DNA from: Chryseobacterium culicis
GTDB taxonomy: Bacteria > Bacteroidota > Bacteroidia > Flavobacteriales > Weeksellaceae
Reading direction: 5' to 3'
NCBI RefSeq assembly: GCF_002979755.1
Contig: NZ_PCPP01000001.1
Coordinates: 1,768,665 to 1,832,664 of the forward strand
Length of the DNA: 64,000 nucleotides
Shown here in pieces: positions 1-9,188 of this stretch. Position numbers and translations under genes: made by a program. The first letter of the stretch is position 1, and every line of letters starts with the position of its first letter. The notes below the pieces were generated by a model that made no database searches, was not told the origin of the DNA, and saw only the letters and a list, made by a program, of their open reading frames with translations.

Positions 1-1346
1 AAAATCCGGAAAGCGAATACTACCATGCAGAAGCCCCATCTTACGGTCTGAATGGTTATTATTCGGCTGCCCTCGCAGAATATATAAAGTTCCATGAATC
101 TTTACAAAGAAAAAAGGAAGAAAGTCAACATATAAAGCTTTTAGAATATAAGAAACAAATCATTTTACAAGGCCCTCCAGGCACAGGAAAAACGAGGCAG
201 GCAAAAGAACTGGCCATTCAACTTTTACAACTTAAAGATCCTAAGGAATTAAAACAACATCCTCAGTTTAAGCTGGTTCAATTTCATCCCAGTTATACCT
301 ACGAAGATTTTGTGAGAGGTATTGTAGCCAAACCTGATGAAGAAGGAAACGGTATTGTCTATGAAGCTGAAAATAAAGTATTAGGAGACTTTATTAAGAA
401 AGCTTGTGATCATAACCAGCATTCAGGAGCAGTTTCCAAATCGATATGGTTGGAAGAAATGTTTGAAGACTTTAAGACCTCCATAGAAGAAGAGTTGATT
501 GCCAATGATTATAAAATACAACTTACTAATAAACTTTTCCTAACCCATGTGGGGGAAAATTCTTTTCATATTTCAAGTGACGGATGGAAAGGAGATCGCT
601 TAAAATTCAGTGAAATAAAAAAGCTTTATCATTATCAGATTATCAACAGAGAGCAAACCAAACAATATGGAGATATTGCAAAAACAGTTTACCATAGAAC
701 AGCTTATTATTTCCCACTTGTAGAAAAGCTAAGAAACTTTCTAAAGGATAAGCCAGCTCCTTCTAATGATAATATATTATCAAATTCAACAGAAAATTAC
801 GTATTGATTATTGATGAAATCAACCGTGCTAATTTATCTTCTGTTCTTGGAGAGCTTATCTATGCCCTTGAATATAGAGGTAAAGCCGTAGAAAGTGTAT
901 ATGAGGTAGAGGGTGAAAGAGATCTAATCCTTCCTCCGAATCTTTACATCATCGGAACCATGAATACTGCAGACCGCAGTGTAGGACACATTGATTATGC
1001 AATAAGAAGACGTTTTGCTTTTGTGAATATCCTGCCTAAAGATTTGAAAGAAGATCAGACCATTCATTTTAACAGTACTGATTTTGAAAAGGTATCTCAA
1101 CTATTCACCACAAAAAATGTAAGCAGTGAATTTGAGATTAATGATGTTCAGCTAGGTCATAGTTATTTCATTGCTAAGAAAGAAGATGCAGAAGACGAGC
1201 AAAAAAGAGATGAAATCTTTCAGATGAAAATGAACTACGAAGTAGTGCCTATCTTATTAGAATATGTAAAAGATGGAATTCTTGTGGGGACTCATGAAAA
1301 TCAAAACATTAAAGATTATATCAACACCCTGAAATTGAAGAATTAA
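1..1346 (+). CDS. mcrB: McrB-like AAA+ GTPase subunit of a type IV restriction system, 5' truncated by the window edge
   Basis: The frame is open from the first bases of the window, so the N-terminal DNA-recognition part is missing. The Walker A sequence GPPGTGKT is encoded at about 171-194, upstream of the first internal ATG at 312, so that ATG is not the true start. Further on come LIIDEINRANLSSVLGEL (Walker B with the Asn-Arg signature of McrB) and GTMNTADRSVGHIDYAIRRRF (sensor and arginine-finger segment). In the family this motor uses GTP to translocate DNA and to activate McrC on modified-cytosine DNA. The stop overlaps the start of the next gene by one base (TAATG), which suggests translational coupling. 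The AAA+ McrB assignment is firm; the methyl-recognition specificity cannot be judged because its domain lies outside the window. Confidence 0.9.
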   Translation, partial: NPESEYYHAEAPSYGLNGYYSAALAEYIKFHESLQRKKEESQHIKLLEYKKQIILQGPPGTGKTRQAKELAIQLLQLKDPKELKQHPQFKLVQFHPSYTYEDFVRGIVAKPDEEGNGIVYEAENKVLGDFIKKACDHNQHSGAVSKSIWLEEMFEDFKTSIEEELIANDYKIQLTNKLFLTHVGENSFHISSDGWKGDRLKFSEIKKLYHYQIINREQTKQYGDIAKTVYHRTAYYFPLVEKLRNFLKDKPAPSNDNILSNSTENYVLIIDEINRANLSSVLGELIYALEYRGKAVESVYEVEGERDLILPPNLYIIGTMNTADRSVGHIDYAIRRRFAFVNILPKDLKEDQTIHFNSTDFEKVSQLFTTKNVSSEFEINDVQLGHSYFIAKKEDAEDEQKRDEIFQMKMNYEVVPILLEYVKDGILVGTHENQNIKDYINTLKLKN

Positions 1347-2812
1347 TGGGAATATTGATTTCAGAACATAAAAGTTTTCTAATTAAAAGAATAAATGCTG
1401 GAGAACCTTTTACCGATATAAAAGGTCAGCTTCTACATCTCCACGATGATTCTTTTCAGCTTTTTACAACGCTACAAAGTAAAAAGTTTAATCATCAATC
1501 TTTTTCTTTTTCAGTGATTAAAGAGAAAAATCAATGTGAAATTAAGGCTGATTATTATGTAGGAGTCGACTGGTTGGGAACCACAGGAAGAACAATTTAC
1601 ATAGAGCCTAAATTGAATGCAGGTTTATCTGAATATTTCAATACTTGTTTAAATGGCGAAGAGAATTCCACTGAAATTCCTGAACAATTTGAGAGTCAAG
1701 AAACGATAAAAGCTCATGAAGTAAACTATCTGAGCATCCTTTTGAAAGTTATGGCACTCCCACAAACTGCTAGTTATTCAAAAGATGTTATTCAAATAGA
1801 TTGGAATGCAAAGTATATTGAAATAGATCAAAAAGATGATCGTCTAACTCCTTTTCTTATCATACAGTTTTTACAACATTTAAAAACTATTGTAAGAAAG
1901 GGTCTGAAGAAAGCATATTACAAAACTCAAGAGAATCTTAATAGTAAAATTAAGGGTAAAGTATTAATAGGCCAACATATAAAGAAAAATGTGTTTAAAA
2001 ATAGACTCACCTCTACTTTTTGTGAATTTCAGGTGTTTGGTGAAGATCATTTTGAAAATAGATTCCTAAAAAAAGTATTGGAATTCGCGACCAGCTATAT
2101 TGAAAACAATCCATTATTATTTTCTTCCAATATAGAATCTATTAAACATATTTTAAATTATTGCAGACCCGCTTTTGAACATATTAGTACCCAAGTTGAT
2201 GTTCATCAACTAAAACAGAGTAAAAAAAATCCTTTCTTCAATGAATATGGAGAGGCTGTGAGAATAGGACAATTTATTCTGAAACGCTTTTCTTATACCA
2301 TCACAAAAACGACCCAGAAAAAAATAGAAACTCCCCCTTTCTGGATTGATATGCCAAGATTGTTCGAGCTTTATTTTTATTATCAATTAATCAAGGCCAA
2401 TCCAGAAGACACCCATCATATTCATTATCAATTCAGTACTTATGGGAACTCACTGGATATCTTAATAAGTAAGCCAGGATATGAAATGGTAATTGATACG
2501 AAATACAAACTCAAGTACATTAAAAGTCATATTCATCAGGATATTCGACAGGTTTCTGGATATTCACGTCTAAAAAAGGTGATCAACGAAATGAAAAGTA
2601 AGAATAGCGAATGGAAAGAAGATACCCTATTGGATTGTCTAATTGTCTATCCACATCTGCATCAACCTACCAAAGATAATGCTACTACACCATCCTCATT
2701 ATTAGAAGAATTTTCGATTGAAAATATTAAAAAACAGTTTGAAAACACAGATAATCAAATCACTGCCTATCATAAGGTTTTTAAATTAGGAATTAACTTA
2801 CCTGTACTTTAA
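1346..2812 (+). CDS. mcrC: McrC-like endonuclease subunit of a type IV restriction system
   Basis: This 488-residue protein begins on the last base of the mcrB stop codon, the usual McrBC arrangement. The C-terminal half carries a PD-(D/E)xK nuclease signature, with Asp371 (in SLDILIS) and Asp384-Thr-Lys386 (in VIDTKYK). In the family McrC is recruited by the McrB ring and cuts DNA between modified sites. The N-terminal 200 residues contain a short beta-rich segment (YYVGVDWLGTTGRTIYIEPK) typical of McrC. Length is slightly above the E. coli protein and no frameshift is visible, so the pair looks intact within the visible part. A hairpin just downstream probably ends the operon. Confidence 0.9.
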   Translation: MGILISEHKSFLIKRINAGEPFTDIKGQLLHLHDDSFQLFTTLQSKKFNHQSFSFSVIKEKNQCEIKADYYVGVDWLGTTGRTIYIEPKLNAGLSEYFNTCLNGEENSTEIPEQFESQETIKAHEVNYLSILLKVMALPQTASYSKDVIQIDWNAKYIEIDQKDDRLTPFLIIQFLQHLKTIVRKGLKKAYYKTQENLNSKIKGKVLIGQHIKKNVFKNRLTSTFCEFQVFGEDHFENRFLKKVLEFATSYIENNPLLFSSNIESIKHILNYCRPAFEHISTQVDVHQLKQSKKNPFFNEYGEAVRIGQFILKRFSYTITKTTQKKIETPPFWIDMPRLFELYFYYQLIKANPEDTHHIHYQFSTYGNSLDILISKPGYEMVIDTKYKLKYIKSHIHQDIRQVSGYSRLKKVINEMKSKNSEWKEDTLLDCLIVYPHLHQPTKDNATTPSSLLEEFSIENIKKQFENTDNQITAYHKVFKLGINLPVL

Positions 2813-2833
2813 TTTAGAAATTCATAACAATAT

Positions 2834-2868
2834 AAAAGGGTTCTACTTAACAAACTGAACCCTTTATT
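2834..2868 (+). terminator. Terminator after mcrC
   Basis: An inverted repeat AAAGGGTTC (2835-2843) and GAACCCTTT (2857-2865) with a 13-base loop follows the mcrC stop by about 20 bases. The tail is T-rich but short. Confidence 0.6.
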
Positions 2869-2883
2869 TAGTCTCTACACATT

Positions 2884-3030
2884 TTGCCATTCCTTAGGAA
2901 TTTCAACAATCTATTGAACTTTGCACTAAAACCAAATGAATGTTTTATCATTACAACAAACCAAGCTTATTCCTCTCCAATTCCTACTGCAGATCAAAGT
3001 GGCGGTCTAGATTCCTACAGAATGACAAGG
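2884..3030. repeat. Degenerate inverted copy of the GATTCCTACGGAATGACA element in the 2813-3191 spacer
   Basis: The spacer has no convincing gene. It holds TTGCCATTCCTTAGGAAT at about 2884-2901 and, inverted, AGATTCCTACAGAATGACA at about 3009-3028. The second arm matches, with one change, the perfect arms of the element at 58762-58828. The rest of the spacer is AT-rich sequence with no structure I can name. Confidence 0.5.
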
Positions 3031-3191
3031 TTATGCACCTATTTATAATGGCAAATGATAAAACTTGATCAACTTCCATAGATAATTTCTCTGAACTCCT
3101 ACGCCCTTCATAATACTTTAACACCCATTATACCCTATGCCCCAATAAATTTTCGTTCTTTTGCAAAAAGTTTTAATTTTTACCTAACCGC

Positions 3192-4334
3192 ATGTCTAAG
3201 TTTGATGAAATCCGGTATTTCAATGATCAGGAAGTAAATGAGAGATTACAGAGTATAGCCCGTGATCCGATGATGAAAGCCTTCATGAATTTTACTTTTC
3301 CTGATACGGATGAGCAGGTTTGGCTGGAACAGTTTAAGAATATTCATTCTATCAGTGATTTTCAGCATCAGTTTGTAGCCTATGCCGTTCGCCAGATCCT
3401 TGCAAAAAGTTCTGACGGCTTAACGACTTCAGGCTTTGATAAGCTGGATAAGAATACCCCTTACCTTTTCATCTCGAACCACAGAGATATCGTTCTGGAT
3501 ACTTCATTGCTTAATCTGGTATTGCTGGAAGGCGGTTATGTGATGACAGCTTCAGCAATCGGTGATAATCTTGTTCGCAAGAAGTTCTTAAATGTACTGG
3601 CTAAGCTGAACCGAAATTTTCTGGTACAAAGAGGTCTGCCACTTCGTGAACAGCTAACAAGTTCACAAACCATGTCTGAGTATATTAAAGAACAGCTGTC
3701 TCAGGAAAACCGTTCTGTATGGATTGCACAACGTGAAGGCCGTACCAAAAACGGTAACGATTCCACCCAGCAGGGAGTTTTGAAAATGCTTGCCATGGCT
3801 TCCGGAGACCAGTCTCTGACAGATTATTTTAAAACATTAAAGATCGTTCCGGTTTCCATTTCCTATGAATATGATCCCACAGATTCGTTAAAGATGCCTC
3901 AACTGCTGGCACAGCACAGAGATGAGGAATACATTAAAGGGAAAAATGAAGATTTCACCAATATCATCAGCGGAATTCTGGGGCAAAAGAAACGCATCCA
4001 TATTCACGCAGGTGAGGTATTAGATAGAGAGCTGAATGAAATTGCAGCTACCATTGACAATAAAAATAAACAGCTGCAGGCTATTGCACAGGTAATTGAC
4101 CGTTCTATCATCAGCAATTATAAGCTTTGGCCTACCAAGTATATCGCTTACGACCTGCTTCACAACACTCATACCTATGCTTCCGAATATACGGAACAGG
4201 AAAAACAGTTATTTGCCCGCAGACTTGAAATGCGTATTGATCCGTCAGATCCTGTTTCTAAGGAGTATTTCCTGGCGATGTATGCAAACCCTCTGGTGAA
4301 TAAGCTGAAGATCCAGGAAAACCCTGAAGGATAA
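3192..4334 (+). CDS. 1-acyl-sn-glycerol-3-phosphate acyltransferase family protein
   Basis: This 380-residue protein carries PlsC-type acyltransferase blocks: NHRDIVLD at 96-103 (catalytic His with downstream Asp), a FLVQRGLPLREQL block, and a WIAQREGRTKNG block near 180 that corresponds to the glycerophosphate-binding motif. It has no clear transmembrane helix or signal peptide, so it is expected to be a peripheral inner-membrane enzyme moving acyl chains onto lysophosphatidate or a related lipid. The His-to-Asp spacing is one residue longer than the canonical HX4D, which is common in this long Bacteroidota branch as I recall it. It is a single gene followed by a strong terminator. The exact acceptor lipid is not shown by the sequence. 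Confidence 0.8.
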   Translation: MSKFDEIRYFNDQEVNERLQSIARDPMMKAFMNFTFPDTDEQVWLEQFKNIHSISDFQHQFVAYAVRQILAKSSDGLTTSGFDKLDKNTPYLFISNHRDIVLDTSLLNLVLLEGGYVMTASAIGDNLVRKKFLNVLAKLNRNFLVQRGLPLREQLTSSQTMSEYIKEQLSQENRSVWIAQREGRTKNGNDSTQQGVLKMLAMASGDQSLTDYFKTLKIVPVSISYEYDPTDSLKMPQLLAQHRDEEYIKGKNEDFTNIISGILGQKKRIHIHAGEVLDRELNEIAATIDNKNKQLQAIAQVIDRSIISNYKLWPTKYIAYDLLHNTHTYASEYTEQEKQLFARRLEMRIDPSDPVSKEYFLAMYANPLVNKLKIQENPEG

Positions 4335-4353
4335 TTAACAATCAGATAAAATT

Positions 4354-4388
4354 AAAAAACCACTGCTATTGAGTAGTGGTTTTGTTTT
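4354..4388 (+). terminator. Rho-independent terminator after the acyltransferase gene
   Basis: AAAACCACT and AGTGGTTTT form a 9-bp stem around the loop GCTATTG, followed by a T-rich tail. The hairpin lies 20-50 bases after the stop. Confidence 0.8.
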
Positions 4389-4462
4389 TATTGAGAATAC
4401 GAACGAAAATTCAGATCAGCTGACCAAGAAAAGGGTTGCTATTCTTGAAATTCTGTAATTTT

Positions 4463-5512
4463 TTATTGGGATGATGACATGGAATCTACTTCTATGATAG
4501 CCTCTGCAAATGCTTTCGGAGCTTCCTGTGGTAGATTGTGACCAATTCCGCCTGTTAGGGTATGGTGTGCATATTTGCCTGTAAATCTGGAGGCATAACT
4601 TTCCGGTGCAGGAAATGCAGCTCCGTTGGCATCACCTTCCAGGGTAACGGTTGGAACCGTGATAGAAGGAGATTTTGCCAGTCTGGCTTCAAGCGCATCA
4701 TATTGTTTTTCCCCTTTCGCCAATCCCAGACGCCAGCGGTAATTGTGAATCACAATATCAACATGATCAGGGTTATTGAATGCCTGGGCAGAACGTTCAT
4801 AAGTAGTATCATCAAAAGTCCATTTTGGTGAAGCTGTTTTCCATATCAGTTTATTAAATGCCGTAGTGTTGGCTTTATATCCTTTATACCCTCTTTCAGT
4901 GGAGAAATAATACTGATACCACCATAAAAGTTCAGCATTTGGAGGTAAAGGCTTTTCATTTGCTTTTGGGCTTCCTATCAAATATCCGCTTACAGCTACC
5001 AGTCCGGAACAGCGTTCAGGCCACAGAGCTGCCATGATATCAGCAGTTCTGGCTCCCCAGTCGAAACCGCCAATGATCGCTTTATCAATTTTCAGGGCAT
5101 CCATAAAAGCAATGATATCCAGTGCAACAGCGCTCTGCTGACCGTTGCGTTTGATATCCGGAGACACAAAGGTAGTGGTTCCGTAGCCTCTTAAGTAAGG
5201 CACTAAAACACGGTACCCTTTTTCAGCAAGAATAACAGAAGACTGTTCAAAACTATGGATATCATAAGGCCATCCGTGAAGAAGGATCACAGGTTTTCCA
5301 TTTTCAGGCCCTACTTCTGCATAGCCTACATCCAGCAGCCCGGCTCTGATTTTCTTTGTATTCTGGAAAGCAGCTCTTACAGCAGCGTTTTCCAGATCTT
5401 TGTTGCCATTCGTGTAAGTCTGTGCTTTAAGAGATAATAATCCCATTCCTATAAAAATGACCAAGGATAAAATGGCCTGTACTTTTTTACTGAAGTTCAA
5501 TGTAGTATTCAT
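4463..5512 (-). CDS. Secreted alpha/beta hydrolase with Asp nucleophile (epoxide hydrolase / haloalkane dehalogenase type)
   Basis: The 349-residue product starts with a hydrophobic signal sequence ending near Ala30-Gln31. The fold is marked by HGWPYDIHSF (oxyanion segment, 79-88), the nucleophile elbow GGFDWGART with Asp151 where esterases have Ser, and the catalytic His325 in IGHNLPQEAP. An Asp nucleophile points to epoxide hydrolase or dehalogenase chemistry rather than ester hydrolysis. The RGYGTT segment after the second strand also fits epoxide hydrolases. The substrate is unknown. The gene stands alone, with its promoter presumably in the 223-bp gap shared with the divergent lipoprotein gene at 5736. 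Confidence 0.8.
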   Translation of the reverse strand: MNTTLNFSKKVQAILSLVIFIGMGLLSLKAQTYTNGNKDLENAAVRAAFQNTKKIRAGLLDVGYAEVGPENGKPVILLHGWPYDIHSFEQSSVILAEKGYRVLVPYLRGYGTTTFVSPDIKRNGQQSAVALDIIAFMDALKIDKAIIGGFDWGARTADIMAALWPERCSGLVAVSGYLIGSPKANEKPLPPNAELLWWYQYYFSTERGYKGYKANTTAFNKLIWKTASPKWTFDDTTYERSAQAFNNPDHVDIVIHNYRWRLGLAKGEKQYDALEARLAKSPSITVPTVTLEGDANGAAFPAPESYASRFTGKYAHHTLTGGIGHNLPQEAPKAFAEAIIEVDSMSSSQ

Positions 5513-5735
5513 AATAGTGATGTTTTATGAGGGTAAAATTAGGGTAAAGCAGTGCTCAAAATAAGGGTAAATATGTTGAACAGGTCATATTGAACGGCGA
5601 AAACTGATTTTCGGACGGTAAACCAGACAGGAAAATAAAAATGTTTTAAATGATGATCAAAATGCACGAAAAATTATTCATCATGAATCAGTTTTTCTAA
5701 AAACATTATCTTCGTATCTGAAAAAATTTGACAAA

Positions 5736-6281
5736 ATGAAGAAAATATTATTGCTGGCTTCTGCTGTATTTATTCTCAATTCGTGTGTGGTAAGAACAGC
5801 TACAAAAGTAGTTTCCGGAGCGGTAAGCTTAAGTTATAAAGCCGTAAAAGGAACCGTAAATGGGATCAGCTGGGCGGTAAGCAAAGCGAAAGGAAAAATA
5901 GACGAAGACCGCCTGGATGGCACCTGGAAAGTAGTAGGTGTATACCGTGGTTCTTTTGAAGATTTTTCGAAAGATCAGAATCCTGACGGCTCATTTACCT
6001 CAGAATGTACGGAAGGTTTTGACCAGATTGTTTTCAAGGCTAAAAAATCTAAATTCAAACCGGTACATTGCAGTACGCAGGATGAGGATTGGGTGAAATA
6101 TTCTATGGAATTTGGAAAAAATCCATCCACCAAAGAGAAGGAGAATTATATAGAATACAATTCCAACAACTACATTTCCGTTATTGATGTGAACAGTAAA
6201 ACGATGGTTCTGGAAGGCAATCTGATGCCTAAATTAGCATTTTCCGGAGCTAAATTATATCTTCTGGAAAAAGTAAAATAA
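5736..6281 (+). CDS. Hypothetical lipoprotein
   Basis: Residues 1-17 form a lipoprotein signal (MKKILLLASAVFILNSC) with lipobox LNSC, so the mature protein would be anchored by Cys17. A segment rich in Val, Lys and Ala follows (TATKVVSGAVSLSYKAVKG). After about residue 60 there is a lipocalin-like beta region starting DGTWKVVGVYRG and ending LYLLEK. I do not recognise a named family. The LDGTWKVVGVYRG opening resembles small lipocalin-type lipoproteins of Bacteroidota, which is a weak inference. Confidence 0.7.
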   Translation: MKKILLLASAVFILNSCVVRTATKVVSGAVSLSYKAVKGTVNGISWAVSKAKGKIDEDRLDGTWKVVGVYRGSFEDFSKDQNPDGSFTSECTEGFDQIVFKAKKSKFKPVHCSTQDEDWVKYSMEFGKNPSTKEKENYIEYNSNNYISVIDVNSKTMVLEGNLMPKLAFSGAKLYLLEKVK

Positions 6282-6299
6282 CAATATAAAGAAAGCAGG

Positions 6300-6728
6300 T
6301 TATTTTAAAAACTGAGCGGCAATAAAATAGCCTCCTCCTACCACCAATAATGGCAGTGCTATCGAGATCAGGATTAATGGCCAGGCAAAAATTCTGAAAT
6401 ACGTATATAATTCTACTGAAGAAGGGTCATCCGGATCATAGATAACCGTCTCCGTTTCCCCTACCGACCACGCTGAAGGATTGGTTCCTTCAGGCAGTTC
6501 ATAGGTATATTCAATATTATTTTGGGTACGGAAGGTAAAGAGAGGGCTGAATACGATTCCATCCGATTCAAATTCCCGAAGTGAGGTAACGGTTGCCGTT
6601 GCCTTTTCGGCTTTCTTTAAAAATAAGAGTGTGCTTTTGAGGCTCAGTAATGCTGCAACAAACAGAATCACTCCTGCACCAAGGATAAAATAATATTGCC
6701 ACATAGCTTTCGTTTTATTTCTGTTCAT
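6300..6728 (-). CDS. DUF3592-like membrane protein
   Basis: About 142 residues from the ATG at 6728; an earlier ATG at 6749 would add seven residues lacking any membrane or family feature. Two membrane segments bracket a soluble middle: YYFILGAGVILFVAALLSL near the N-terminus and WPLILISIALPLLVVGGGYF at the C-terminus. The middle has the DUF3592 pattern (ATVTSLREFES..., PLFTFRTQNNIEYTYE, YDPDDPSSVEL). Function is unknown. It faces the lipoprotein gene convergently with only 18 bases between the stops. Confidence 0.7.
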   Translation of the reverse strand: MNRNKTKAMWQYYFILGAGVILFVAALLSLKSTLLFLKKAEKATATVTSLREFESDGIVFSPLFTFRTQNNIEYTYELPEGTNPSAWSVGETETVIYDPDDPSSVELYTYFRIFAWPLILISIALPLLVVGGGYFIAAQFLK

Positions 6729-6818
6729 ATTATTGCATTCCGGAAACAAATATTTATCTATTGTATTTATTTTCAGATTGATATTCTAAATATACAAAGA
6801 TTTTCATTGTAGAAGCTG

Positions 6819-8306
6819 TTATCTGGTTTCTATGTCCACAATCTTCTTTCCCTGTTCTCCCAGATAGTGGACAACCAGTTTTTCATATACTTTGTAACCG
6901 TCATCAACATTGGTAAATATTACAATTCCTTTACCTGAATTGGGCAGTACAATAGCAATACAATGGGTGCCATGATCCGACCCGCCGTGAGCCAATGCAT
7001 ACTCCCCATTTCCAAGATCATATATTTCAAAACCTAATCCGAAATATTTGTTCTCTTTAGTTTTTACCTGCTTTTTAATCATTTCCTGAAAAACCTCTGG
7101 CTTCAGATTTTTCTTTTTCATGACACTGACCATAAAATTCCCGTAATCTTCTACCGTAGTATGGAGATCATCGGCAGCATTAGGCGTTTTAGTTTTTTCT
7201 ATGGGGTAAGCTTCTCCTTTTTCATTGTATCCTGTTACAAATCTTGATTCATCCGTGCTTTGATCCCAGATGTAACTTGTATCACTCATTTTGAGGGGTT
7301 TAAAAATCAATTCTCCGGCAAGCTGTTCCAGCGATTTCCCAAACTTCTTTTCTAATGCTTTCCGAAGGTATTCAAAACCTTCTCCTGAGTATTGGTATTT
7401 TGTGCCGGGATCAAATTGAAAATTCAGTTTTTTGTCTGTATTCATCCATCTCCAGTTGGGAAACCCGGTCTGATGGGTCAGGATCATTCTGGTGGTGAGT
7501 TTTTTATGCCTCGGATCGTTGGCAATATCAGGATCTGTCCAATAAGTATCTAAGGGTTCGTCCAGTTTCCATTGTCCTAAACTTATCAGACGTAAAGTGA
7601 CCATTGCTGTGACAGGTTTGGTGAGAGATGCTACATTAAAATAGGCATTACGGGGAGCTGGCATTCCTTTTTTATAATCTCCAAAAACTTTTACCTGCTG
7701 AAGCTTTCCTCCTTCAATAATTCCTAACCCCAGCGCAGGAACATTATTTTCTTTCAGCCAGCTTTCCATGAAACGATCGTTATCAAATAGGGTTTCACTA
7801 TCCGTAGTCTGCTTCGGGTGATGGTTAAAACTCAATGAATTTTTAAGTTTCCATTCATTATTTTCCAGCATCCAGAGGTGGGTAAACTTTGCTTCTCCAA
7901 CTAATTTTTCAACGTGATTTCCGGTGTTTTCGTAGAACAGATGATCTCCATTCTGAATAGCAGCATATATTTTCCCATCTTTATACATGGGATAAATTTC
8001 AGTACTTTTCTCCACCAGAACTCTTTTTAACTGATACGTTTCGGGAGATTTGCATAATCCGTTTTTAAAATCAATGATGAATTTTTTCCGGTCTTCAAAA
8101 CCGCCTTTATCGTGATAAAATTCAAACGTATCGCTTAACAGATTTTCCATTTTTTTTATGTTGCAGGTATTGTAGCCTGCTGAAAAAAACAGGCTGTCTT
8201 TCGACATAATGGTTTTATAAAGGGAATCTGTATTTTTAAGTTGCGCCTGGTGTATGCTAAAGAATAGTGTGCAAAAAGAAAGGAAAAACTGAGTAAGCTT
8301 TGTCAT
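6819..8306 (-). CDS. Secreted serine hydrolase: N-terminal NTF2-like domain plus class C beta-lactamase-like domain
   Basis: The 495-residue product has a signal peptide (1-21). Residues 25-165 look like a DUF4440/SnoaL-type domain (FYHDKGGFEDRKKFIIDF ... FTHLWMLENNEWKL). Residues 175-485 form a penicillin-binding-protein-like serine hydrolase. The nucleophile motif is Ser227-Leu-Thr-Lys230. Tyr306-Ser-Gly takes the place of YxN, and HGG in LAHGGSDHG near 440 takes the place of KTG. The class includes D-aminopeptidases, esterases and peptidoglycan-related enzymes, so beta-lactam resistance should not be assumed. The NTF2-like plus beta-lactamase fusion is seen in Bacteroidota. The gene is probably transcribed alone. 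Confidence 0.85.
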   Translation of the reverse strand: MTKLTQFFLSFCTLFFSIHQAQLKNTDSLYKTIMSKDSLFFSAGYNTCNIKKMENLLSDTFEFYHDKGGFEDRKKFIIDFKNGLCKSPETYQLKRVLVEKSTEIYPMYKDGKIYAAIQNGDHLFYENTGNHVEKLVGEAKFTHLWMLENNEWKLKNSLSFNHHPKQTTDSETLFDNDRFMESWLKENNVPALGLGIIEGGKLQQVKVFGDYKKGMPAPRNAYFNVASLTKPVTAMVTLRLISLGQWKLDEPLDTYWTDPDIANDPRHKKLTTRMILTHQTGFPNWRWMNTDKKLNFQFDPGTKYQYSGEGFEYLRKALEKKFGKSLEQLAGELIFKPLKMSDTSYIWDQSTDESRFVTGYNEKGEAYPIEKTKTPNAADDLHTTVEDYGNFMVSVMKKKNLKPEVFQEMIKKQVKTKENKYFGLGFEIYDLGNGEYALAHGGSDHGTHCIAIVLPNSGKGIVIFTNVDDGYKVYEKLVVHYLGEQGKKIVDIETR

Positions 8307-8393
8307 TGTTATTTTTTTGACAAAGATTCAATTTCATTTCGTTTTTTAAATAAAAATGAACCCGACAAAAACCCGACAAAGCCACGACACAAA

Positions 8394-8966
8394 TTATAAC
8401 ATACTGAATTTCAGCTTGAAATATAATTTCTTTTTACGATCAATCTCAGCAGCATTCCGGAGGATCATCAATACATTGGATAATACAATAAGGATCATCA
8501 GAATAAGGGTAAACTCTTTTCCGAGCTTTAAAAAGATACCGAGCATAAATACAATGGGCGCCATAGCAGTCCAAAACATCTGCAATGAAACAATCTGTTT
8601 AGTAAGAGTGTTTCTCTGCTTCATGAAAAACATCAGCAGAAAGGGAGCCAGAATATTTAATGGAGGTACAATTACAAATAATAAGGAGGAGAGATTGATC
8701 ATTTTAACCAAAGAATAATTGATTGTTTCAGGTTCTTCTGCAACTTCTGTTGTTACCTCATTATTTTCCGGGAAAATAATAACTTCTTCCTTTAATAATA
8801 AAGATTCGTCTATTTCCAAAGTCTGAGCCAGGGCTCTCAGCGTATGTCCTTTAGGTTCTGTTCCGGATTCTATCCTTTGAATGGTTCTTACAGAAATCTT
8901 TGATCTTTCTGACAGCTCCTCCTGAGTCAGGTTTTTTTGTTCACGTAGAGTTTTCAGTTTTGACAT
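8394..8966 (-). CDS. XRE-family transcriptional regulator fused to a membrane domain
   Basis: I take the ATG at 8966 (MSKLKTLREQ) because the Cro/C1-type helix-turn-helix begins immediately there; an upstream ATG at 9005 would add 13 unrelated residues. The HTH covers residues 1-60 (LTQEELSERSKISVRTIQRIESG). After a short linker come three to four hydrophobic helices (LSSLLFVIVPPLNILAPFLL, IVSLQMFWTAMAPIVFML, FTLILMILIVLSNVLMIL) resembling a DUF4870-like membrane module. A membrane-tethered one-component regulator is therefore likely. Its target is not evident; the nearest candidate is the hydrolase gene downstream on the same strand. Confidence 0.8.
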   Translation of the reverse strand: MSKLKTLREQKNLTQEELSERSKISVRTIQRIESGTEPKGHTLRALAQTLEIDESLLLKEEVIIFPENNEVTTEVAEEPETINYSLVKMINLSSLLFVIVPPLNILAPFLLMFFMKQRNTLTKQIVSLQMFWTAMAPIVFMLGIFLKLGKEFTLILMILIVLSNVLMILRNAAEIDRKKKLYFKLKFSML

Positions 8967-9188
8967 AGTGCCGGTAAATATTTTTCGAAGTATTTCTGAT
9001 GGCAAATGTAGACATCTTTTTCAACATGATAAAGAACGGCATTCAATCATCGGAACAGTATTCATCTAATTTCAAGCCACCCTTAAATAATTAAAAAAAT
9101 TCATCAAAAATATAATTAAACTGAATAAAATACCTACATATAATTAAAAATAAGTAAATTACAAATTAAACCAATAATCATTATTACC

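Noticed and set aside
6819..8306. A beta-lactam resistance gene
   Set aside because: The motifs are SLTK, YSG and HGG, typical of broader serine hydrolases, not of true class C beta-lactamases with YxN and KTG.
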